Shown piece after piece: positions 28,258 to 37,289 of a DNA stretch of 57,197 nucleotides. The position numbers were made by a program, and so were the translations under genes. The DNA comes from Bacillota bacterium (GTDB lineage Bacteria > Bacillota_C > Negativicutes > JAEYSJ01). The stretch covers positions 1 to 57,197 of the forward strand of contig JAEYSJ010000278.1 of NCBI GenBank assembly GCA_023434855.1, written 5' to 3'. Under the pieces are notes generated by a model that made no database searches, was not told the origin of the DNA, and saw only the letters and a program-made list of their open reading frames with translations. Positions within the stretch are counted from its first letter, which is position 1. Every line of letters begins with the position of its first letter.

Positions 28258-28306
28258 TCACCCTTTTGGGTGATCTCAGTGGATACTAAGTATTGTAAGT
28301 TAGAAT
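28258..28306 (+). promoter_or_regulatory. palindrome and promoter upstream of redox operon 1
   Basis: TCACCC-TTTT-GGGTGA (28258-28273) is a perfect palindrome. A TGTAA follows after 20 bases and a TAGAAT -10 at 28301-28306. There is no good -35, so the promoter probably needs an activator centred near -47. The same arrangement recurs after regulators 2 and 3. Confidence 0.65.
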
Positions 28307-28394
28307 AGAAACTACTTTGAGTTAGTTTTTTGAATTTGCGTTTGGATATTCATTTATCTGAAGAATCGAAGAAACATATAGGAGGCAAGAGAGA

Positions 28395-29138
28395 ATGAAA
28401 ATTATTGCTTTTAACGGAAGTCCACATGGTCAGTCGGGCAATACTGACAAGATTCTACAGCCCTTTCTGGCAGGTGCGCATGAAGCCGGGGCAGAGACGG
28501 AAACGGTTTATCTTACGGACAAAAAGATCAACCACTGTATAGGATGTTTGTCTTGCTGGCTAAAAACACCTGGTATTTGTGTTCATCAGGACGACATGCC
28601 TGAACTATTGGAAAAAATACGCAAAGCAAATTTAGTAATTTACGCTACTCCTCTGTACGTTTATACAGTTAGCGGATTGATGAAAGATTTTATGGACCGT
28701 ATACTTCCGATTATCAAGCCGCATATCATCAAACGGGGTAATCAATATATTCACCCAACACGGTACGAGGAAGAATGGCCCAAAAAAATGGTACTAATCT
28801 CAAGTTGCGGTTATCCGGAAAGACATCACTTTGCAGCTCTGGTTAAGACATTTCGTCAGTTTTCCGCATCAGCTCCTGACCTTACTCTGACCGCCACTAT
28901 ATTATGCGCAGCTGCTGGAGTATTAAGTATTCCGGGATATGAAGAAGCAGTACAGTGCTACTTAGACGCCGCACACCGCGCCGGGCAGGAAGTGGTAAAG
29001 CAAGGCTGTGTTACGCCAGATACGCAGAAAGTGCTGGACCATAACTTGATTGATCCGGAAACATATTCCTCCGGAGCAAACGCTTACTTTGACAGTATAA
29101 TTAACTGCCAAACAAATCAAGGAGATGCCTCTAATTAG
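28395..29138 (+). CDS. iron-sulfur flavoprotein (Isf-like, NADPH-dependent FMN reductase fold) 1
   Basis: 247 residues with GGAGGCAAGAGAGA before the ATG. The flavodoxin-like FMN loop is IIAFNGSPHGQSGNT at residues 3-17. The compact cysteine motif CIGCLSCWLKTPGIC, that is CX2CX2CX7C, near residue 49 is the kind that binds a [4Fe-4S] cluster in Isf proteins. ATPLYVYTVSGLMKDFMDR lies in the second FMN-contact region. Isf proteins pass electrons from ferredoxin to acceptors such as oxygen or peroxide in anaerobes; the acceptor here is unknown. First gene of operon 1, with two paralogs at 39.4 and 45.6 kb. Confidence 0.88.
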   Translation: MKIIAFNGSPHGQSGNTDKILQPFLAGAHEAGAETETVYLTDKKINHCIGCLSCWLKTPGICVHQDDMPELLEKIRKANLVIYATPLYVYTVSGLMKDFMDRILPIIKPHIIKRGNQYIHPTRYEEEWPKKMVLISSCGYPERHHFAALVKTFRQFSASAPDLTLTATILCAAAGVLSIPGYEEAVQCYLDAAHRAGQEVVKQGCVTPDTQKVLDHNLIDPETYSSGANAYFDSIINCQTNQGDASN

Positions 29139-29178
29139 ACCATGCCCGAGCAGGTAAAATGAAAGGGAGGAAAAATCT

Positions 29179-29994
29179 TTGTGCGAATTCTGTATTAAAC
29201 ATGGCGAAGGCAAAAAGTGGTACGAAGTCATGCAAAATTATTCAAAAGAGTTGTATCACCAAAATAATGTAGAGCAATATATGAAAGATTTTCTTAACAA
29301 TTTTGGGAAAAATTTTATTGGCCTGGCAAAATTCGATGCAATGAAAAGAAAAAAATCACTGGCATACAAATTTTTTCGCAAACTGGCAACCTGGCGGGCA
29401 AAAAAGAACCATTTTGGCCAGGTAATCCCTTTAGAAGATGCGGAAATGATAATTGACATGGTACAGTCAATAACCAGACTACCTTGTATATGCCGGGGAC
29501 TGACCAGAGGCAATAACAATGCCCGATACTGTTTCGCGTTAGGTATTGATCCAAGCGGGCTTCTAAAAGATTATCCTCATTTAAAAGAAAGCCTTGAGAC
29601 ACTTACAATTGATGAGGCTAAAGAACTACTGAGAAAATTTGATAAAGAAGGCCTGATTCATTCTGTATGGACATTCAAGACTCCTTATATTGGCGGTATT
29701 TGTAATTGTGATCGCGACTGTCTCGCCTACAGGGTACAGGTGAGCGCTGATTTGATGCAAACAATGTTTAAAGGAGAGTATGTCGCCGGCATTGATCTTG
29801 ACCAATGCGTTGCCTGCCGAAACTGTCAGAAAATATGCCAGTTTGGTGCTATTGAATATTCCTCTGCCACTCAGAAATGTTATATCAATCCTCTGAAGTG
29901 CTATGGGTGTGGTGTATGCCGCAGTACCTGCAAAAAGGAAGCTATCTCCCTACAGGACAGAAACCGGTTGCCTGAGCTGGCAGGAGTGTGGTAA
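29179..29994 (+). CDS. multi-cluster iron-sulfur protein with C-terminal 2[4Fe-4S] ferredoxin
   Basis: 271 residues starting at TTG, eight bases after GGGAGG. An N-terminal CEFC pair and a basic helical stretch (about 1-90) come first. A cysteine-rich middle domain follows, with CICRGLTRGNNNARYC near 110 and GGICNCDRDC near 175. Two classical ferredoxin motifs end it (CVACRNCQKIC, then CYGCGVCRSTC, about 212-255). The middle domain is homologous to that of the protein two genes downstream. Probably a cytoplasmic electron-transfer partner of the Isf protein. No enzymatic domain is recognised. Confidence 0.78.
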   Translation: MCEFCIKHGEGKKWYEVMQNYSKELYHQNNVEQYMKDFLNNFGKNFIGLAKFDAMKRKKSLAYKFFRKLATWRAKKNHFGQVIPLEDAEMIIDMVQSITRLPCICRGLTRGNNNARYCFALGIDPSGLLKDYPHLKESLETLTIDEAKELLRKFDKEGLIHSVWTFKTPYIGGICNCDRDCLAYRVQVSADLMQTMFKGEYVAGIDLDQCVACRNCQKICQFGAIEYSSATQKCYINPLKCYGCGVCRSTCKKEAISLQDRNRLPELAGVW

Positions 29995-29996
29995 TC

Positions 29997-30224
29997 ATGG
30001 TAATTATTAAAGTGGATAATGAAAAATGCCCTAACGCATTTGACTGTCTCAAATGTATCAATACCTGCCAGAGCGGAGCCTTGCTCGTATTACCTTACGA
30101 TAACCCCTACGTTTTAAATGGTAAAGGGCGAATTGAACCAGCCATAATGTCGTTATGTACCGCTTGTGGCGACTGCCAAAGAAATTGCCCGACGGGGGCG
30201 ATAAGTTTGTCATGTTCAAACTGA
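29997..30224 (+). CDS. small 4Fe-4S ferredoxin-like protein
   Basis: 75 residues. The ATG at 29997 is two bases after the previous stop, with AGGAG about 11 bases upstream, so translation is probably coupled. Cysteines lie in CPNAFDCLKCINTC near residue 10 and CTACGDCQRNC near residue 57, so one or two clusters could be bound. The first motif has an unusual spacing. Likely an electron carrier for its operon. Confidence 0.78.
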   Translation: MVIIKVDNEKCPNAFDCLKCINTCQSGALLVLPYDNPYVLNGKGRIEPAIMSLCTACGDCQRNCPTGAISLSCSN

Positions 30225-30251
30225 AAAATAGATAAATACGGAGGGATTTTT

Positions 30252-31385
30252 ATGGGACATATTGTAAACGCCAAAGAAGAGATATACCGGGCGTTGGCGG
30301 AACGCCTAAATAAGAATCCAATTGGAACCCCGGTAAATGAGGACTTGCTGGCAATACTCTACCACCTTTACACTGAAAATGAGGCAATGGTTGGCAGCAA
30401 ATTTCCGATAATCCCAATGACACTGGACAGCATCGCCGGGATCACCGGAATCAAACAAGTAGAATTGCGAGAAACCCTTGAAAACATGGCCAATAAGGGG
30501 CTGGTGGTAGACATACCCCGCCGGGATGGTACTTACTATCTATTAGCCCCAATGATCATCGGTTTCTTTGAGCATACCTTTATGCGTGTGCAGAATGAGC
30601 TCAATTTAAAGGAAATGGCGGAATTATTCAATAAATATTTCCAACACCCTGAAGTGGGAGCAGAGATTATCGGCAAGGAAACAAAATTTTTTCAGACGGT
30701 AATGTACGAAAACCTGATCTCAGCCGCTGTGGAAACGGAAGTCTTAGACTATGAACGGGCTTCTGAAATTATCCGCCAGTCGGGAGGCGGCGGAATTGGC
30801 ATTTGTGCCTGCCGGCACAAAGCCAGCCACCAGGGTAATACTTGTGAAGTGAATGCCCCTTTAGAAACGTGTATTTCGCTGGGTGAAGGAGCGGATTGGC
30901 TGGTACGTCGCGGCATGGCCAAAACGGCTACAGTGGATGAACTGCTAAAATTGCTTGATCAAACGGAAAAACTGGGGTTGGTCCACCTGTGTGACAACGT
31001 GCTAAACCAGCCGGCTTATATGTGCAATTGTTGCAAATGCTGCTGCGGCGTTCTGCGTAGCGCCAGAGAGTACCGGGTATTTTCCACTCACCCCAGCAAT
31101 TTTATTCCAACCTTGGAAACTGACAGTTGCGCAGGCTGTGGTGCCTGTGCTGATCATTGCCCGATTAATGCCATTACCATGCAAGATACCGGAAAGGGTG
31201 AAATGCCGGATATTAATAAGGACATATGCCTTGGCTGCGGTAAGTGCGCCGCCGCTTGTCCCGGCGAATCGCTAACCATGTCCCGCCGGCCGATATTACG
31301 CACTCCTCCTATAGATAAGACCGATCAATTAACCCGTATTGCCAGAGAAAAGGATAAGATGTATTTTAAACTAGGTCCGCTATAA
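30252..31385 (+). CDS. iron-sulfur protein with winged-helix-like N-terminus and 2[4Fe-4S] ferredoxin
   Basis: 377 residues with CGGAGGGATTTTT before the ATG. The first 115 residues look like a winged-helix/MarR-type fold (MTLDSIAGITGIKQVELRETLENMANKGLV, then a YYLLAP wing). A cysteine-rich domain follows, with GICACRHKASH near 183 and CNCCKCCCG near 257. Two ferredoxin motifs (CAGCGACADHC and CLGCGKCAAAC) end it. The combination suggests an electron-transfer protein that may also sense redox state. DNA binding by the N-terminus is conjecture. Last gene of operon 1. Confidence 0.78.
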   Translation: MGHIVNAKEEIYRALAERLNKNPIGTPVNEDLLAILYHLYTENEAMVGSKFPIIPMTLDSIAGITGIKQVELRETLENMANKGLVVDIPRRDGTYYLLAPMIIGFFEHTFMRVQNELNLKEMAELFNKYFQHPEVGAEIIGKETKFFQTVMYENLISAAVETEVLDYERASEIIRQSGGGGIGICACRHKASHQGNTCEVNAPLETCISLGEGADWLVRRGMAKTATVDELLKLLDQTEKLGLVHLCDNVLNQPAYMCNCCKCCCGVLRSAREYRVFSTHPSNFIPTLETDSCAGCGACADHCPINAITMQDTGKGEMPDINKDICLGCGKCAAACPGESLTMSRRPILRTPPIDKTDQLTRIAREKDKMYFKLGPL

Positions 31386-31428
31386 CAATAAATTTGTCCT
31401 GCTTTTGCAGGACAAATTTATTGTTATA
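31381..31428 (+). terminator. perfect 22-bp hairpin after redox operon 1
   Basis: Arms 31381-31402 and 31407-31428 are exactly complementary, with a TTTT loop, and include the stop codon of the preceding gene. There is no terminal T run after the right arm, so it may be a terminator acting through its internal T-rich arm, or a transcript-stability hairpin. Confidence 0.6.
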
Positions 31429-31522
31429 GCAGGGTGTAAAAAAATATCCATATGCAGGAAAAGGCAAAGGTTTCGCGAAGTCAAAAAATAACATTTTTAA
31501 CAAATAGCCGGGGTGAGACAGT

Positions 31523-31573
31523 ATGAAATTCTTAGATATTGAAACTATACCAGAGTTGCCGGGTGAAGGCTGA
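31523..31573 (+). CDS. 16-residue ORF translationally coupled to regulator 2
   Basis: GGGGTGAGACAGT precedes an ATG that opens 16 codons (MKFLDIETIPELPGEG). Its TGA overlaps the ATG of the regulator 2 gene as TGATG. The overlap and ribosome binding site point to translational coupling. The peptide is unrecognised and may be a leader, or the remnant of a larger gene. Confidence 0.45.
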   Translation: MKFLDIETIPELPGEG

Positions 31574-34500
31574 TGGGACTGCACCAAATGTTTTCTTTGC
31601 CTGATTATACTATTATTGAAGATCTTTATGAATATAATTGTTTCAAGATCTTTCGGGCAAAAAAAATACAAAGCCAACTGCCATTCATTATTAAAACCCT
31701 TAGGGTAGGAGCCGACCAGATTGACATCGCGAAACTAATTAATGAATATGAAATCACCCGTAATCTGGACATAAAAGGCATTTTCAAACCATTGAAACTG
31801 GAATGGGCCGGATTAACCGTTGCCTTGATTATGGATGACACCGAAGCCATCCCCCTGAACAAATACCTGCAGGCCAGCCGCCCGGACCTGTCCCGCTTCT
31901 TTTTCATTGCTATTCAACTGACAGAAACACTGGGAGAACTCCACCAAAAAGGCTTTATCCACAGGAACTTAAAACCAGACGCTATTTTTATTCACCCCGA
32001 TACAAACCAGGTAATATTAACGGATTTCAGCATCACAACCCATGTTTCCCGGGAAAGTCACAATGAGATGACCCATTCACCTGCAGGAACCCCGGCCTAT
32101 ATGTCCCCGGAACAAATCGGCCGACTAGGCGGAGTTGTTGACCACCGCAGCGATTTTTATTCCCTAGGAGTAGTATTATACGAAATGTTAACCGGGCAGC
32201 TTCCTTTACAGGTACAGGCAAACCATCAGCTTCAGTGGATCTATGCCCACCTTGCCCAAAAGCCAGCAAACCCCGGGGAGATTAATCCTGACATTCCCCC
32301 GGCACTCTCCGCTATCATCATGAAGTTACTGGCTAAAACTGCCGGTAAGCGATATCAAACTGCCTGGGGAATTGTAGCAGACTTGAAAGAATGCCGGCGG
32401 CAATGGAATCAAACCGGAGTGATTCAGCCGTTTATCCCTGGCCGGGTAGACTTGTCCGACCGATTTCGACTTCCTAACAAACTCTATGACCGGGAAAAGG
32501 AAATTAAAATTTTATTAGATACCTTTGAAAGTACGCGTTTAGGCCACCCCGAATTGATGCTGGTTTACGGGTATGCGGGTACCGGAAAAACAGCACTGAT
32601 TCATAAAACGCTCAAACCGCTTGCAGCTAAAAAAGGATATTTTATCGCCGGAAAATCAGATCAGCTTCAGCGGAATATCCCTTATGCTCCTTTCATTCAA
32701 GCCTTCAGAGATTTGATGCGTCAGTTGCTGACTGAAAGCCAGGAAGACCTTGTCGCATGGAAAGAAAAACTACTTTGTACCCTGGGTCGGAACGGAGCGG
32801 TCATTACCCAAGTTATTCCCGAAGTTGAACTGATTATTGGCCCCCAGCCTCCTGCCGAAGCGCTGCAGCCACGGGAAGCCCAAAATCGGTTTTTCTTGGT
32901 TTTCCGAAACTTTATACGGGTATTTGCCCAAAAGGAGCATCCACTAGTCATTTTTCTTGATGACTTGCAATGGACAGACCTTGCCTCATTACATTTGCTC
33001 CAATATTTATGTAAATTTCTCGATAGTTTTTGCTTATTTTTAATTGGAGCTTACCGGGATAATGAGGTAGCCGGAGCGCACCCACTATTACTTACCCTGG
33101 ACGAAATGCATAAATTGAAAATTCCTGTACAACAGCTGCATCTGGCTCCTTTGGATCAAGCCTGTACCAATCAATTTGTCAACGATACCTTGCAATGCAT
33201 AGGAAGGAGTGACAAGACGCGACTGCTGGCAGAAATATTTTACCGGAAGACAGGCGGCAATCCTTTTTTTCTGGGTCAGTTGTTACAGACGGCATATGAA
33301 AATAATTTTCTGCGCTTTAACATAAATGACCATTGTTTGGAATGGGACCCTGTTTCCATCGATGAAATGCCCATGATTAACGATGTAATTAATTTTATGC
33401 TGGAAAAGATGCAAAAGCTTCCTACTGCACCCCGCAATGTTTTACAACTGGCTGCCTGCATTGGTAATACATTTGACCTGCAAACACTGTCCCTTGCCTG
33501 TAAACAGCCATCCGGACAAATAAGCGACAATCTCCGTTTGTTAATTACCGAAGGACTTGTATTGCCTATCAATGCTTTTGACTATTCTTTCCAGTCATTT
33601 TCTCAAGTACATAAAGCCGTTGATTCAGAAATTAAATATGAATTCTTGCATGACCGCGTCCAACAGGCAGCTTACTCCTTGGTACCGGAAGAGAAAAAAA
33701 AAGAAGTTCACTTGCAAATTGGCCGGCTAATTCTGCAAAATACGCTTCAGGGTGAACTGGATGAAATGATTTTCAGCATTATGGACCATTTAAACCGTGG
33801 GCTGGATTTAATCCTTGATCCGGCTGAAAAGACTAAATTGGCGGAATATAATTTGATAGCCGGCCAGAAAGCGAAAGCATCAACAGCTCACGGTTCAGCG
33901 CTGGATTATTTCAATTCCGGCATAGCTCTCCTTCCGGACAATGCGTGGCAGAAATATTACCATCTGACCTATGATCTCCATCTGGAACGCGCCCAATGCG
34001 AGTATCTTTGCGACCATTTCGACATGGCAAACCAACTGTTTGATTTACTAATGGACAGAGCCCAAACAAATATGGAAAAAGCTGATATCTGTCTTGTTAA
34101 AATGACCTTGTATTTAGGGATCAAAAAGTATCATGAAACGCTGCAATTAGGAATACAAGGCTTGAAATTGCTAGGGATGAATCTGCCAGAGAAACCAGGG
34201 AAACTTGCTTTTATTAAAGAAATCCTGCTGGCTAGATGGCATTTGTGCAGCCGGAAAATGACCTGTTTCGCTAATTTACCGGAAATGACTGATCCGGTAA
34301 AAAAGAAAATGATCAGACTTTTCGTAGCGCAAGCGTGCGCGGCAGCTATGATTAATTCAAGATTATGCATGTTTATTATGCTAAAAGTCGCAAATATATC
34401 CATTAAGCACGGAAACACCGATTTTTCGCCTACCGGCTACATCAATTATGGTATCTTTTTCGGCAACATGTTAGGAGACTATACGGTAGGGCGTAAGTTT

Positions 34501-36291
34501 GAACAAACAGCCTTTGAACTTATTGAGAAATACAATAACAGTTCCGCCAAATGCATTTTCTATTTTACAGCCGGCATATATGCAAGCCATTGGACAAACC
34601 ATGGAAGCGCCAGCGTCGCACACTTGCAAAAGGCTGTTGATTATGGCCTTGAATCAGGAGAATTACTGTTTGTCTGGTATTCATTGACCTTGATTATTGA
34701 AACAAAATTTTTGCTGGGGAATTCTTTGGCAGAACTTCTTGAGGAGTGTCGGCGCAGTTATAATTCCACCAAGCGGGTGAGACTTTTAAACTATCAGCTG
34801 CTGATAGCGAATTTAGCAGGATTAGCCGGGGGCCCTGATACACTGCACAATGCCGATTACACTGAAGAAGATTTTCGTAAATGCTTAAAAGAAGATCGTA
34901 CAGCAATTATGACTTATCATTTTACAAAAATCCAATTATATTATCTCTATGGTGATAACATGAAAGCCTTATCCATAGTGGAAGAAACTTACCAGGATTT
35001 TAATATAATCAGAGGACTCCTGCTGGCCGCTGAGTACATTTTCTACTGTTCCTTAGTAATTGCCGCCGCCTACAACGGACTGCCGGAAAAGCAAAAAAAG
35101 AAATACGGGAGATTACTAAGAAAAAACCAACAGCAGATGAACAAATGGTCCCATTCCTGCCCTGCGAACTTTCTCCACAAGTACCTGCTGATCGCCGCGG
35201 AAATAGCCTGCCTTAATGGTAAAGACAACGAAGCCATGCTCCTGTATGACCAGTCTATTCAATCTGCCCGTGAAAATGGCTATATACAGAATGAAGCCCT
35301 CGCCAACGAACTGGCCGCCAAATTTTATCTCGCTAAAGGACGGAATAAAGTTGCTCAAGTCTATCTCACTGACGCCTGCAGCGGATATACCAAGTGGGGG
35401 GCCTTCAGAAAGGTGCAAAACCTTCAACTTCAATATCCGCACCTGCTTACAGGAATATCAACCAAGGACAAGGAGCTTGAAACTATAGAAATACTAAAAA
35501 AAGCCTACCAATATGCCGGCGTTGCCAACAACGAACCTGCCGGTAATTGGGAACTGTATACCATCCGGCAAGCAATACAAAAACTAGCTGAAGAGCCGAG
35601 CCCGGGAAATCTGCTGGAAAGCTTTTTAGATGTTGCAATTGAAAACGCCGGAGCCGATAAAGGCTATCTAATTCTGGAGAAAAACGAAAATCTGTTTATT
35701 GAAGCAGCTCGGGACAGTAATCTCAAGACCACAGCCATAATAACACCGCTTCCGCTGGAGGAAAGCATTAACCTCTCCAGGATGATAGTCCGCTATGTCG
35801 CCCGGACACTTGAAATCGTAATAATTAATAATATCGAACAAGCCGGGATTTTTGCTAAGGACCCTTATATCCTTCATTCCTGTTCTAAATCAGTTGTCTG
35901 CCTGCCTTTGATGCTGCAGGGCATACCTGTAGGTGCCCTGTACCTGGAGAACAGTTTGCTGGCGGAAGTATTTACGCCGGAGCGCGTAGAAATTTTGCGG
36001 CTGTTATCTAACCAAATAGCCTACATTCAGAAATTACATTCATTTTTAACCTTGGACACCGCCGTAGCAAAGGATACTACTTCTCTGCCACTGATTGAAC
36101 CCCTCACGGAACGGGAACTGGAGGTTTTACGCCTGATTGCCGCCGGTTTGTCCAACAAAGAAATAGCATTAAAATTGCAGCTCACTGTAAATACGGTTAA
36201 AACTCATATCCTGAATATATACGGAAAACTGCAGGTGAGCCGAAGAGTCCAGGCCATAACCAAGGCTAAGGAATTAAAACTGATACAGTGA
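31573..36291 (+). CDS. giant regulator 2: pseudokinase-like - AAA ATPase - TPR - GAF - LuxR HTH
   Basis: 1,572 residues, colinear with regulator 1. The kinase-like domain has lost key residues: the catalytic loop is FIHRNLKP (N132 in place of Asp) and the metal loop is TDFSI (glycine replaced at 153), while the activation segment AGTPAYMSPEQIGR is kept. Phosphotransfer is therefore doubtful. Walker A (GYAGTGKT) and Walker B (IFLDDLQWTD) are intact, so ATP- or GTP-driven switching is likely. The GAF domain and LuxR HTH (LTERELEVLRLIAAGLSNKE) are intact. It is followed by a terminator, the palindrome and the nitroreductase operon. An alternative start at 31588 would match the other paralogs better but has a weaker ribosome binding site. 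Confidence 0.87.
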   Translation: MGLHQMFSLPDYTIIEDLYEYNCFKIFRAKKIQSQLPFIIKTLRVGADQIDIAKLINEYEITRNLDIKGIFKPLKLEWAGLTVALIMDDTEAIPLNKYLQASRPDLSRFFFIAIQLTETLGELHQKGFIHRNLKPDAIFIHPDTNQVILTDFSITTHVSRESHNEMTHSPAGTPAYMSPEQIGRLGGVVDHRSDFYSLGVVLYEMLTGQLPLQVQANHQLQWIYAHLAQKPANPGEINPDIPPALSAIIMKLLAKTAGKRYQTAWGIVADLKECRRQWNQTGVIQPFIPGRVDLSDRFRLPNKLYDREKEIKILLDTFESTRLGHPELMLVYGYAGTGKTALIHKTLKPLAAKKGYFIAGKSDQLQRNIPYAPFIQAFRDLMRQLLTESQEDLVAWKEKLLCTLGRNGAVITQVIPEVELIIGPQPPAEALQPREAQNRFFLVFRNFIRVFAQKEHPLVIFLDDLQWTDLASLHLLQYLCKFLDSFCLFLIGAYRDNEVAGAHPLLLTLDEMHKLKIPVQQLHLAPLDQACTNQFVNDTLQCIGRSDKTRLLAEIFYRKTGGNPFFLGQLLQTAYENNFLRFNINDHCLEWDPVSIDEMPMINDVINFMLEKMQKLPTAPRNVLQLAACIGNTFDLQTLSLACKQPSGQISDNLRLLITEGLVLPINAFDYSFQSFSQVHKAVDSEIKYEFLHDRVQQAAYSLVPEEKKKEVHLQIGRLILQNTLQGELDEMIFSIMDHLNRGLDLILDPAEKTKLAEYNLIAGQKAKASTAHGSALDYFNSGIALLPDNAWQKYYHLTYDLHLERAQCEYLCDHFDMANQLFDLLMDRAQTNMEKADICLVKMTLYLGIKKYHETLQLGIQGLKLLGMNLPEKPGKLAFIKEILLARWHLCSRKMTCFANLPEMTDPVKKKMIRLFVAQACAAAMINSRLCMFIMLKVANISIKHGNTDFSPTGYINYGIFFGNMLGDYTVGRKFEQTAFELIEKYNNSSAKCIFYFTAGIYASHWTNHGSASVAHLQKAVDYGLESGELLFVWYSLTLIIETKFLLGNSLAELLEECRRSYNSTKRVRLLNYQLLIANLAGLAGGPDTLHNADYTEEDFRKCLKEDRTAIMTYHFTKIQLYYLYGDNMKALSIVEETYQDFNIIRGLLLAAEYIFYCSLVIAAAYNGLPEKQKKKYGRLLRKNQQQMNKWSHSCPANFLHKYLLIAAEIACLNGKDNEAMLLYDQSIQSARENGYIQNEALANELAAKFYLAKGRNKVAQVYLTDACSGYTKWGAFRKVQNLQLQYPHLLTGISTKDKELETIEILKKAYQYAGVANNEPAGNWELYTIRQAIQKLAEEPSPGNLLESFLDVAIENAGADKGYLILEKNENLFIEAARDSNLKTTAIITPLPLEESINLSRMIVRYVARTLEIVIINNIEQAGIFAKDPYILHSCSKSVVCLPLMLQGIPVGALYLENSLLAEVFTPERVEILRLLSNQIAYIQKLHSFLTLDTAVAKDTTSLPLIEPLTERELEVLRLIAAGLSNKEIALKLQLTVNTVKTHILNIYGKLQVSRRVQAITKAKELKLIQ

Positions 36292-36295
36292 AAAG

Positions 36296-36330
36296 CATCC
36301 TTTTGCTTCGATAAAAGGATGTTTTTTTTA
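36296..36330 (+). terminator. terminator of regulator 2
   Basis: CATCCTTTT and AAAAGGATG form the stem, followed by eight T residues, five bases after the stop. Confidence 0.88.
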
Positions 36331-36346
36331 TTAAAAATATTCTATT

Positions 36347-36395
36347 TCACCCTTTTGGGTGATCCATTTTGACTAACAAATACTGTAATTTAATA
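36347..36395 (+). promoter_or_regulatory. palindrome and promoter upstream of redox operon 2
   Basis: TCACCC-TTTT-GGGTGA at 36347-36362, identical to the site of operon 1. TGTAA follows after 21 bases and the -10-like TTAATA is at 36390-36395. No -35 consensus. 71 bases separate the palindrome from the first gene. Confidence 0.65.
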
Positions 36396-36432
36396 ACAAC
36401 ACTAAATTTTAAAATTATAAGGAGCTGGTTTA

Positions 36433-37242
36433 ATGTTAACAGTTAGTTCAAAATGTGTTAAATGCGGCACTTGCATAGCCGTCTGCCCGATTACGGGAGT
36501 TATAGATATGCGCCAGCAGGGACCTGAACTGCTTCAACCGGAAGCATGCATAAAATGCGGCCATTGTGTTGCAAGTTGCCCGGAAGCGGCATTGGATCAT
36601 CCACTGGTACCGCTTAGTAAACAAGTGTCTCTGGAAACTCATCCGGTGCTGGATCCGGCAACAGCTGCCCGTTTTTTAAGATCACGCCGCTCGATCCGTT
36701 CTTATAAAAAGGATACCGTCTCACAGGAGTTATTGCTCCAGTTGCTTGAGATTGCCAGGTTCGCCCCTTCTGGATGCAATAGCCAGGGTTTATCCTACCT
36801 GGTCGTTACCAAGCGGGAACTGATGGCGCAGCTTGCCGAAGTGACGGTGCAATGGCTTGAAGAACAAATCTGGAACAATACGCCTTGGATACTGCCCTTT
36901 AAAAGCTTTGTTGACGTTTATCGAAATACCGGCCAGGATGTGATTCTGAGAGAAGCACCCCACCTTATTGTTGCTACCGCGCCCAAGGGATTTTTCTTCG
37001 GACTTGGCAATGCCCGTTATTCACTGGAGTATGTGGAACTTTTCGCACCAACTCTGGGATTGGGCACATGCTGGGCCGGCCTTTTGGAAGCATGTGCTTT
37101 TTCGGGTTATCCGGAATTGTACCGGCTGCTTGATATTGATGATGATAACACCAGTATCGTCGGCGCACTGATGGTAGGCTATCCCCGTTATACTTACCAT
37201 AGGCTGGTGGATAGAAACCCGCTGGAAGTAGCCTGGCGGTAA
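36433..37242 (+). CDS. ferredoxin-nitroreductase fusion
   Basis: 269 residues with AAGGAGCTGG before the ATG. Two [4Fe-4S] motifs are at the N-terminus (CVKCGTCIAVC near residue 10, CIKCGHCVASC near 39). A nitroreductase-fold FMN domain follows from about residue 78 (RSRRSIRSYKKDTVSQELL, then ARFAPSGCNSQGLSYLVV). Members of this group take electrons from ferredoxin and reduce nitro groups, enones or similar acceptors. First gene of operon 2. Confidence 0.9.
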   Translation: MLTVSSKCVKCGTCIAVCPITGVIDMRQQGPELLQPEACIKCGHCVASCPEAALDHPLVPLSKQVSLETHPVLDPATAARFLRSRRSIRSYKKDTVSQELLLQLLEIARFAPSGCNSQGLSYLVVTKRELMAQLAEVTVQWLEEQIWNNTPWILPFKSFVDVYRNTGQDVILREAPHLIVATAPKGFFFGLGNARYSLEYVELFAPTLGLGTCWAGLLEACAFSGYPELYRLLDIDDDNTSIVGALMVGYPRYTYHRLVDRNPLEVAWR

Positions 37243-37289
37243 ATTGGAACGAATTATTTTTGCCTTTTAACAAAAGGAGGAGTTGATAA

